Of a stretch of 39,360 nt of DNA, positions 32,913 to 39,360 are shown piece by piece; within the stretch, counting starts at the first letter, position 1, and every line of letters begins with the position of its first letter. The translations under genes and the position numbers were made by a program. The notes below the pieces were generated by a model. That model searched no databases. It was not told the origin of the DNA and worked only from the letters and a program-made list of their open reading frames with translations. The stretch is from Candidatus Neomarinimicrobiota bacterium (lineage in GTDB: Bacteria; Fidelibacterota; Fidelibacteria; Fidelibacterales; Fidelibacteraceae), in NCBI GenBank assembly GCA_021157965.1, contig JAGGVO010000049.1, positions 1 to 39,360 of the forward strand, given 5' to 3'.

Positions 32913-34859
32913 ATGGTTTCCGGAGTTTCAATAAAAAATGTTCTTTTCCTCACTGACGGTGATATGAAATATAGTGCCCTCGCCGATGTGTTCCGTAAAG
33001 AAAACATCACAGTAAAAACCCTGAATGATGCGCCGACAGAATCCGCTTTTATTGAACTAAAACCGGATCTTGTTCTTTTCGACCTTTCCCATGAAAGATC
33101 CGTTTTAAATCATTGGGAAATACATCCTGCCTGTTTTATTCCGATCACCCATAACCCGGAAGACATGGATGCATTTCAAAGCACCTGGCCCTTTTATATC
33201 ATCTGGTCCGTAGACGGGGATCATCCGGATATCCTGATGCACCGCCTGCTGAGCTTTACCCGCCTGTCCCGGGGAATCCTGCCCCGTTCAGATGATTTGA
33301 CAGACGGGAATACAGCCCTGATCAAACTGAATATTCTGAATGATCTGCTTCTTTCCCTCGATGACCATCTGCGCCTGTCTGATGCCCTCTCCGCTGCGGC
33401 GAAATACTTCGACCGGATGATCCATTATGATCTGCTCTTTTTTTATTCCCTGTGGAGCGACAATATTGTTCTGCTTTCCGGTGAGAGCGTGTCTCCCCGA
33501 TTGAAGGATGCCATTCATATCCTCTCCAAAGCCTTTCTGGAAGAAAAAAATCCCGAAATGTCCCGAATGATCCCTGATTTCCGGTACAGTGACTCGGAAA
33601 ACCCGGTCCGGGATGAACGAATCCGTGATTCTCTCTTGTTTCCCTTTCCTTCGACAGGTCGGTTTTCCGGGATTATAGGTTTTCTGAGTTATAAAAATAA
33701 TGTCTATCAGGATAACGACCGGACTTTTTTTGAGGATCTGACCCGTCAGATTGAAACCATTCTCGGTCACCTTGAAAATATTGTACGTAAAAAGCAGGAA
33801 CAGCAGATACTGACGGTTTTTGACCAGATTAATGATGCCATGGCAATCATCGATTTACAGAAAGAATTGGCCTATGTGAACCACTATTTTCAGGATCTGA
33901 TGGGGAAATACCAGAAAATCATTCCGTATGAAGAATTAAAGAATTTATTCTCCCAGGACTGGGACAAAGTTCAGGAAACATGTCTTAAGGATAAGAAAGT
34001 CTACCGCCATAAAGTTTTTCTCGGTGAGAACAAGGCGGATCGCCTGGTTTTTGACACGGTGACGGACCGCTTTCGGAATCTGCCTTTTATTGAGAATGGG
34101 TTGATCCTGGTTGCCCGGAATATTACAGACAATCAACGGGTTGAAGATATGAAAGCCGACCTGATTTCCAATGTATCCCATGAGTTGAAAACACCGGTTG
34201 CTATTGTTAAAGAGTATGTATCTCTCATGGCAGACGGTATTGGCGGGACCCTTTCAAAGGATCATCAGGAATTTAACTCCATTATTGCCAAAAACCTGGA
34301 ACGCCTGGAAAGACTCATTAACAATGTCTTTGATGTGATGAAAACCGAGAGAACCCGTAGGAAACAGAAGATTACCGATGTGGATATCCCCGATCTGATT
34401 CAGGAAGTGGTGGATTTATTCAAAGTACGTTATGCTTCCAAGAATATGACACTGACAACCCGGGTCAAGGATGATTTACCACCTATCCCTGCAGATCGGG
34501 ACGTTTTAATGCAAATTCTCATAAATTTCGTGGAAAATGCCTATAAATACTCCGATGAAAATTCAGAAGTGATTATATTTGCAGATATCCGAAAGGATGG
34601 GAATCTGTACATGTATGTAAAGGATCATGGCCGGGGTATTGCAAAGAAAGATCAGGACAAAATCTTTCAACGCTTTTTCCGTACCGGTCTGGATCTGGAA
34701 CGCCTTCCCGGTGTCGGTCTGGGACTCAGCATCACCAAGGATATCGTGGAACAAATGGGCGGCGAAATCTGGTTTGAAAGCGAATTGAATAAAGGGACGA
34801 CATTCTATGTTTCTATACCGCCAATGGGAAAACTGAATTCTGAATTTAATTCTGAATGA
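32913..34859 (+). CDS. Cytoplasmic sensor histidine kinase in the pilus cluster
   Basis: 648 aa with no transmembrane segment. Residues 1-120 look like a receiver fold (VLFLTDGD, then LVLFDLS) lacking the usual acidic pocket, so probably a pseudo-receiver. A GAF-like domain (about 130-290) and a PAS domain (about 297-405) follow. HisKA has H423 in NVSHELKTP; HATPase has the N-box NFVENAYKYS, a G1 motif DHGRGI and a GVGLGLSI G2 box. It is flanked by pilU and a receiver gene, 31 bp before the latter, so they probably form a pair. The C-terminal KLNSEFNSE comes from a low-complexity repeat. The ribosome site is weak. Confidence 0.9.
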   Translation: MVSGVSIKNVLFLTDGDMKYSALADVFRKENITVKTLNDAPTESAFIELKPDLVLFDLSHERSVLNHWEIHPACFIPITHNPEDMDAFQSTWPFYIIWSVDGDHPDILMHRLLSFTRLSRGILPRSDDLTDGNTALIKLNILNDLLLSLDDHLRLSDALSAAAKYFDRMIHYDLLFFYSLWSDNIVLLSGESVSPRLKDAIHILSKAFLEEKNPEMSRMIPDFRYSDSENPVRDERIRDSLLFPFPSTGRFSGIIGFLSYKNNVYQDNDRTFFEDLTRQIETILGHLENIVRKKQEQQILTVFDQINDAMAIIDLQKELAYVNHYFQDLMGKYQKIIPYEELKNLFSQDWDKVQETCLKDKKVYRHKVFLGENKADRLVFDTVTDRFRNLPFIENGLILVARNITDNQRVEDMKADLISNVSHELKTPVAIVKEYVSLMADGIGGTLSKDHQEFNSIIAKNLERLERLINNVFDVMKTERTRRKQKITDVDIPDLIQEVVDLFKVRYASKNMTLTTRVKDDLPPIPADRDVLMQILINFVENAYKYSDENSEVIIFADIRKDGNLYMYVKDHGRGIAKKDQDKIFQRFFRTGLDLERLPGVGLGLSITKDIVEQMGGEIWFESELNKGTTFYVSIPPMGKLNSEFNSE

Positions 34860-34870
34860 TGAATGAAGGT
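34834..34870. repeat. AATTCTGAAT low-complexity repeat at the kinase 3' end
   Basis: AATTCTGAAT occurs twice here (34836-34845 and 34848-34857) and also at 1771-1780, with its reverse complement at 1751-1760. It crosses the kinase stop codon and encodes the last nine residues. Confidence 0.65.
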
Positions 34871-34890
34871 TAAAGAAAAGGGTAAAAATC

Positions 34891-35262
34891 ATGACAGAAT
34901 ACACAATACTCATCATAGAAGACGAGCCGGACATGCTCCGGGCGATCAAGCTCAGGCTGGAGTCCATCGGATTTAAGGTGGAAACGGCTTCAGACGGACT
35001 GGAAGGTTTACAAAAGGTTAAATCCATCGTTCCGGATCTGGTCCTTTTGGATATTATGCTGCCCAAGATGGATGGATTCAAGGTTTGTAATATGATCAAA
35101 TTTGACAAGAAATATAAAAATATTCCCGTGATTATTCTGTCTGCCAAGAGCGCTCAGAAAGATTTTCATACGGCCAAAACAGTGGGTGCCGATGCCTATC
35201 TTACGAAACCTTTTACAACGGCGGATATGCTGAAAAAAATCAAGGAGCTGTTGCCGAAATGA
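34891..35262 (+). CDS. Single-domain response regulator, PilH-like
   Basis: 123 aa, one receiver domain: acidic pocket IEDEPD, phospho-acceptor D54 in LLDIMLPKMDG, S in ILSAKS, K in LTKPFT. No output domain is present, so it must act by protein-protein contact, as PilG/PilH do on pilus motors. It is probably paired with the preceding kinase. It overlaps pilD by 4 bp, tying signalling to the pilus genes. Confidence 0.93.
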   Translation: MTEYTILIIEDEPDMLRAIKLRLESIGFKVETASDGLEGLQKVKSIVPDLVLLDIMLPKMDGFKVCNMIKFDKKYKNIPVIILSAKSAQKDFHTAKTVGADAYLTKPFTTADMLKKIKELLPK

Positions 35263-36038
35263 ATATTACCTGGATGGGACTCATGATATCCGCCCTGGCC
35301 GGCCTGGCTCTGGGGAGTTTTGCCAATGTAGTGATTTACCGCGTTCCACGGGAGAAATCCATTGTCAAACCCCGATCCACCTGCGTATCCTGCGGTCAGC
35401 AAATACCCTGGTACGACAATATCCCCATCCTGAGCTATCTGATTCTTGGCGGGAAATGCCGCTTCTGCAAATCAACCATCAGTTCGCGCTATCCCCTGGT
35501 GGAATTCCTCACTACCTTTCTTTTTATGGCCGTCTACTGGAAATTCGGTCTGTCTATTGAAGCCGTCTGGTATATGTCCCTCATGTTTGTCTTGATTATT
35601 ACTGCCTTTGTAGATCTGGATTATCTTATCATTCCCCAGCCTTTTATTACAGCCGGTGTGATCATGGCCATTTCCGGACTGGTCGCTTTCCGGGATAGCC
35701 GGTGGATATCGGCCCTTATCGGAGCCGCAATCATCTCAGGCTTTCTGTTTTTGGCGGGTCTATTTGGGAAAGCCCTTTTTAAAAAAGACAGCATGGGATC
35801 CGGTGATGTGCTGCTGGGTATTGTAATCGGACTTTTTCTGGGATGGGAACTATCTCTTATGATGCTATTTTTGACTTTTTTCTCCGCCGCCGTGATTCTG
35901 CTGATTCTCATGGCCATGAAACGGGTCCGGGCCGGGGTGCAGGTGCCTTTTGGTCCCTTTATGGCCATCGGTGCCGTTCTGTCCCTCTTTTTTGGTCATT
36001 TTTTAATTGATATGTATATGACCTATGTTTGGATTTAA
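35259..36038 (+). CDS. pilD: Prepilin peptidase / methylase PilD
   Basis: 259 aa. The cytoplasmic zinc loop has two CxxC pairs (CVSC and CRFC) around PWYDNIPILSYL, followed by several membrane helices. The catalytic aspartates lie in FVDLDYLIIP and GSGDVLLG. It cleaves the prepilin leader before F1 and N-methylates the new N-terminus, and so should process the pilin encoded at 37712. Overlaps the receiver gene by 4 bp. Confidence 0.95.
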   Translation: MNITWMGLMISALAGLALGSFANVVIYRVPREKSIVKPRSTCVSCGQQIPWYDNIPILSYLILGGKCRFCKSTISSRYPLVEFLTTFLFMAVYWKFGLSIEAVWYMSLMFVLIITAFVDLDYLIIPQPFITAGVIMAISGLVAFRDSRWISALIGAAIISGFLFLAGLFGKALFKKDSMGSGDVLLGIVIGLFLGWELSLMMLFLTFFSAAVILLILMAMKRVRAGVQVPFGPFMAIGAVLSLFFGHFLIDMYMTYVWI

Positions 36039-36051
36039 TCAGGAGTAGAAC

Positions 36052-37746
36052 ATGCCAGCCATCAAAATGAAAAAACCCTTGGGACAACTCTTGCTTGACA
36101 GCAGGAAGATTACCCAGGAACAGTTAAATGAAGCCTTGAGATATCAGAGCGAAAATGGAGTATACTTTGGAAAAGCCCTCATCGAACTGGGGTATATCAG
36201 CGATCAGGACCTGACGCAGTTTCTGGCGGAGCAGATGGATATCCCCTTTGTCAAACTGGATGATTTAACCATTGATAAAGAGATTATCCGCCTGGTCCCG
36301 GAAGAAATGGCCAGGAAATATCAGATTGTTCCCCTCTTTAAGATCGGGGGCCAGCTCAGTGTGGCTACTGCCGACCCCCTGAATGTGGAAAGCATTGATA
36401 CTGTCAGCAAATACACAGGTATGGATCTGGACCTGGTTTTAGCGACAGAAGCAGATATTGAATATGCGGTGGAAGTCTATTACGGAAAGTCTAAAAAAAT
36501 GGAAGGACTCTCCGAAGACAATATTGAATTTGAAATTGAAGAGATCGAGCGCCAGCGGGAGGAAGCCAAGGATGAGGAAAATATTGGTAATTCCAAGGTG
36601 ATCGAGGCGGTGAATACCATGCTAACCCAGGCCATTGATATGGGGGTGAGTGATATTCACTTTGAACCCCGGGAAAAGGATGTACGTATCCGTTTTCGTG
36701 TAGACGGGACCCTCTTTGAGAATTACACCCTTCCCAAGACCTTCCAGGCTTCGGTGGCATCCCGCCTGAAGGTTATGTGCAATATGGACATTTCGGAAAA
36801 CAGGAAACCCCAGGACGGCCGAATCCGCTTTAAAAAGGATAATAAACGGGTCAGTCTTCGTGTATCCACCTATCCTACCTATTTCGGTGAAAAAATCGTG
36901 ATGCGACTTTTGGACAAAGAGAAGAATCAGATTGATCTGAAAGATATGGGATTCAGCCGGGAAGTGCTTCAGCAGTGGCTCGACCTCATCCGCATGCCCA
37001 ACGGGATTATCCTGGTGACCGGCCCCACGGGGAGTGGTAAAACAACTACCCTGTATTCCACTCTGAGCACCCTGAATACGGTTTCAAAAAATATTATTAC
37101 GGTGGAAGATCCCATTGAATACGAACTGGACGACATCAATCAGGGACAGGTGAATCCTAAAATCGGGGTCACCTTTTCATCCGCCCTGAGAGCCATCCTG
37201 CGCCAGGACCCGGATATTATCATGATTGGTGAGCTTCGGGATCAGGAAACAGTGGAACTGGCGGTCCGCTCCGCCCTCACGGGACACCTTGTATTAAGCA
37301 CTCTCCATACCAATGATGCACCCTCAGCTGTGACCCGTTTGACCGACATGGGGGTGGAGCCTTATCTGATTGCTTCCACTGTCCGTGCGGTTTTGGCCCA
37401 GCGACTCATTCGGAAATTGTGTCCCCACTGCAAAGAACCCTTTGTTCCACCGAAGCATCTTTTAAAGCGTCTGAACCTGGATCAGGACAAAGAGTATAAT
37501 TTCTACCGGCCTGTGGGATGTATTCAGTGCCGGAATACGGGCTATCTGGGGCGTTTGGGTCTCTTTGAATTGTTAACCAACGACGAAAAACTTTCGGAAA
37601 TGATTGTCAGCGAGGCCCCTCTGGATCAATTGCGGAATTATGCCGTTAAAAAGGGGATGGTGCGTTTGATGCATCAGGGTATTAAATTGGCAACGGAAGG
37701 AATTGTATCTCTTGAAGAAGTCCTTGAAATTACATCCATGGTCTGA
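36052..37746 (+). CDS. pilB: Type IV pilus assembly ATPase PilB
   Basis: 564 aa. N-terminal GspE-type domain (about residues 10-150), then the motor domain with Walker A GPTGSGKTT (K330), Asp box VEDPIEYEL, Walker B around DIIMIGELRD and His box STLHTND. A C4 zinc site is formed by C457/C460 (CPHC) and C490/C493 (CIQC). It powers pilus extension. The ATG has AGGAG upstream. Its 3' end overlaps the pilin gene. Confidence 0.96.
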   Translation: MPAIKMKKPLGQLLLDSRKITQEQLNEALRYQSENGVYFGKALIELGYISDQDLTQFLAEQMDIPFVKLDDLTIDKEIIRLVPEEMARKYQIVPLFKIGGQLSVATADPLNVESIDTVSKYTGMDLDLVLATEADIEYAVEVYYGKSKKMEGLSEDNIEFEIEEIERQREEAKDEENIGNSKVIEAVNTMLTQAIDMGVSDIHFEPREKDVRIRFRVDGTLFENYTLPKTFQASVASRLKVMCNMDISENRKPQDGRIRFKKDNKRVSLRVSTYPTYFGEKIVMRLLDKEKNQIDLKDMGFSREVLQQWLDLIRMPNGIILVTGPTGSGKTTTLYSTLSTLNTVSKNIITVEDPIEYELDDINQGQVNPKIGVTFSSALRAILRQDPDIIMIGELRDQETVELAVRSALTGHLVLSTLHTNDAPSAVTRLTDMGVEPYLIASTVRAVLAQRLIRKLCPHCKEPFVPPKHLLKRLNLDQDKEYNFYRPVGCIQCRNTGYLGRLGLFELLTNDEKLSEMIVSEAPLDQLRNYAVKKGMVRLMHQGIKLATEGIVSLEEVLEITSMV

Positions 37747-38116
37747 TCAACGGGGATTTACCCTCCTGGAGATTGTCCTGGTAATTATTCTCATGGGGAT
37801 TCTGGTCGCTGTGGCCGTCCCCCGTTTTTTTAATACCGCAAATACAGGCAGGCAGGAAGCAGAAGAAACCATTGTGGCTCTTGTAAGGGCAGGAATAGAC
37901 AGCCATTACAACCGGGCTGTTACCCGGGGCACCACGCCCCTTTATCCGGCCTCACTGGACGGAGCCTCAGACGGTGCGGCATCCCCATCCAATCCCTTTT
38001 TTACCAATGTCCTCAACCAGCCCGTGACAGACAACTGGACCAAGAGCGGCAACACCTATACGGGGCCTGCCGGGAATGTCTATACTTATAATTCAGGCAC
38101 GGGGACTTTTCAATAA
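37712..38116 (+). CDS. Type IV prepilin-like protein
   Basis: 134 aa from the TTG at 37712. The prepilin signature is clear: a basic leader, then RG-FTLLEIVLVIILMGILVA with cleavage before F and E5 conserved, followed by a short globular domain ending GNVYTYNSGTGTFQ. No ATG is in frame; TTG at 37703, 37712 and 37724 are possible. I favour 37712, which has AAGGA ten bases upstream. The gene overlaps pilB by 35 bp. The size and C-terminus resemble minor or GspG-type pseudopilins, so it may be the major pilin or a minor one. Confidence 0.85.
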   Translation: MKKSLKLHPWSDQRGFTLLEIVLVIILMGILVAVAVPRFFNTANTGRQEAEETIVALVRAGIDSHYNRAVTRGTTPLYPASLDGASDGAASPSNPFFTNVLNQPVTDNWTKSGNTYTGPAGNVYTYNSGTGTFQ

Positions 38117-39321
38117 TGCCAACATTTGAATACAAAATACTGGGGAAAAACGGAGTTCCCCGGACCGAAACCGGGGAGGGACCGGGAAAGAAAGAGATGC
38201 TTTCCATGTTGGAAAGCCAGGGATACATGGTTCTTTCCATCAAGGAAGTCAAAGGCGGGGGCGGTAAAGGCGGTACAAAATTCGGTGAAAAAATCAAGCC
38301 GGAGGATATTAGTCTTTTTACCGACCAGTTGGCTACCATGCTTAAGGCCGGTGTTCCCCTGGTCACCAGCCTGGAAGCCATTCATTCCCAGGTCTCCAAT
38401 GAAAAATTCAAAGGTATTTTATATGAAATCATCGGGGATGTGAATTCGGGGTACTCTCTCTCCGTAGCCATGCAGAAACATCCCAGGGTTTTTGACAATC
38501 TCTATGTAAACATGATTCATGCCGGGGAAGAAGCGGGGGTCATGGATACTGTATTGAACCGGCTAAGCAGCCTCATTGAATCCGATATCAAGGTCAAGCA
38601 GGAAGTCAAATCGGCCATGCGTTATCCCATCATTGTGCTTGTCGTGCTTATCCTGGCTTTTGTGGGCGCTATGGTTTTTATTATTCCGGCCTTTATGGGA
38701 ATGTTCAATCAGATGGGCGCCGAATTGCCGTTACCCACTAGGATTATGATTGCCACGTCGGATTTCATGCGGAACTACTGGTGGTTATTGGGGGCCATCG
38801 TGGCAGGAATCATCTTTGGGTTTAAAAAATACATCAATACAGAAAGCGGCCGTTTATGGTGGGATGGGTTTAAAATGAAAGCGCCGGTTTTCGGGAATTT
38901 GATCTCCAAATCCGCCTTATCCCGTTTTGCCCACATGATGCGGACCCTGAGCCAGAGCGGAATTCAGATTGTGGATGCTTTGAAGGTCGTGGCGGAAACC
39001 ACGGGAAATGCAGCCCTCACGCGGGACATCCTGGAAGCCCGGAAAGATGTGATCCGGGGAAATGCCATCGCCGAATCCTTAAGAAAAAGTAAGTATTTTT
39101 CCAAGCTGGTCATACAGATGATAGACATCGGCGAACAGAGCGGAAGCCTGGAAGAAATGATGGGCAGCATTGCCAAGCAGTACGACCGGGATGTGGACTA
39201 TTCCATCAAGAAACTTTCCAGTCTGATCGAACCCATCATGGTCATGATCATCTCGGGATTTCTGCTCATCTTTGCCCTGGGTATCTTTTTACCCATGTGG
39301 AACATGTCCTCAATTATGTAA
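38116..39321 (+). CDS. pilC: Type IV pilus inner-membrane platform protein PilC
   Basis: 401 aa, the usual PilC/GspF length. Two repeated T2SSF domains are visible (about residues 67-190 and 270-392), each with a membrane helix at its end; conserved blocks include LFTDQLATMLKAGVPLVTSLE and FAHMMRTLSQSGIQIVDALK. It anchors the PilB/PilT motor at the inner membrane. The start overlaps the pilin stop (TAATG). It is the last complete gene of the window. Confidence 0.96.
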   Translation: MPTFEYKILGKNGVPRTETGEGPGKKEMLSMLESQGYMVLSIKEVKGGGGKGGTKFGEKIKPEDISLFTDQLATMLKAGVPLVTSLEAIHSQVSNEKFKGILYEIIGDVNSGYSLSVAMQKHPRVFDNLYVNMIHAGEEAGVMDTVLNRLSSLIESDIKVKQEVKSAMRYPIIVLVVLILAFVGAMVFIIPAFMGMFNQMGAELPLPTRIMIATSDFMRNYWWLLGAIVAGIIFGFKKYINTESGRLWWDGFKMKAPVFGNLISKSALSRFAHMMRTLSQSGIQIVDALKVVAETTGNAALTRDILEARKDVIRGNAIAESLRKSKYFSKLVIQMIDIGEQSGSLEEMMGSIAKQYDRDVDYSIKKLSSLIEPIMVMIISGFLLIFALGIFLPMWNMSSIM

Positions 39322-39329
39322 GAACATTT

Positions 39330-39345
39330 TGTGATTTATATCACA
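39330..39345. promoter_or_regulatory. CRP/FNR-family operator-like palindrome
   Basis: TGTGATTTATATCACA is a perfect TGTGA-N6-TCACA, the core consensus of CRP sites, flanked by the T-rich and TTT bases typical of the longer site. It is nine bases past the pilC stop, so it probably controls the next gene beyond the window rather than pilC. No CRP gene is in the window. Confidence 0.6.
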
Positions 39346-39360
39346 TTTGGACAATATGAA

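Noticed and set aside
1-39360. CRISPR arrays, rRNA genes, insertion sequences
   Set aside because: No spaced direct-repeat array, rRNA segment or transposase frame was seen on either strand.

Overview
The window is bacterial chromosome and looks like a member of the Fibrobacterota-Chlorobiota-Bacteroidota (FCB) superphylum. A lineage near Marinimicrobia, Cloacimonadota or KSB1 is my best guess, inferred and not proven. The clues are a secreted subtilase ending in a type IX secretion (Por) sorting domain, a rhomboid protease with an FCB-style cytosolic tail, an archaeal/eukaryotic-type prolyl-tRNA synthetase, and a complete Gram-negative type IV pilus machine with secretin.

Layout. (1) 1-1862: a tyrosine-recombinase integrase, an AT-rich 417-bp gap with a pair of 23-bp repeats, then three minus-strand tRNA genes (Arg-TCT, Pro-TGG, His-GTG). 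The geometry suggests the end of an element inserted at the 3' end of tRNA-Arg and extending left of the window. (2) 1984-8136: housekeeping genes, mostly on the minus strand: trypsin-like lipoprotein (plus strand), rhomboid protease, alpha/beta hydrolase, recO, proS, a PhoU-like protein and an ArsR-like regulator. (3) 8422-18165: a tightly packed plus-strand operon. It has a signalling half (Hpt protein, single receiver, membrane histidine kinase with PAS domains, an Hpt-REC-degenerate GGDEF-REC protein, another single receiver) and a synthesis half (membrane-anchored HEAT protein, processive family 2 glycosyltransferase, TPR plus YaiO-type outer-membrane barrel, and an unrecognised membrane-anchored protein). 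It reads as a phosphorelay-controlled exopolysaccharide synthesis and export system. A TudS/DUF1722 protein and an AAE-type exchanger follow on the same strand. (4) 20868-23411: galE and a secreted subtilase on the minus strand. (5) 23632-39321: a long type IV pilus locus: ExeA-like ATPase, a 66-aa protein, a PilM-PilN fusion with a long disordered N-terminus, PilO, PilP-like, PilQ, PilT, PilU, histidine kinase, receiver, PilD, PilB, a pilin and PilC. A CRP-type palindrome lies at the right edge, probably serving the next gene.

The two most unusual items are the phosphorelay/exopolysaccharide operon, whose hub protein has a broken GGDEF active site but keeps an RxxD inhibitory-site motif, and the pilus locus, in which PilM and PilN are one polypeptide whose N-terminal helix motif is shared with a neighbouring 66-aa protein.

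All calls come from reading the sequence and translations; no database search or structure prediction was run.
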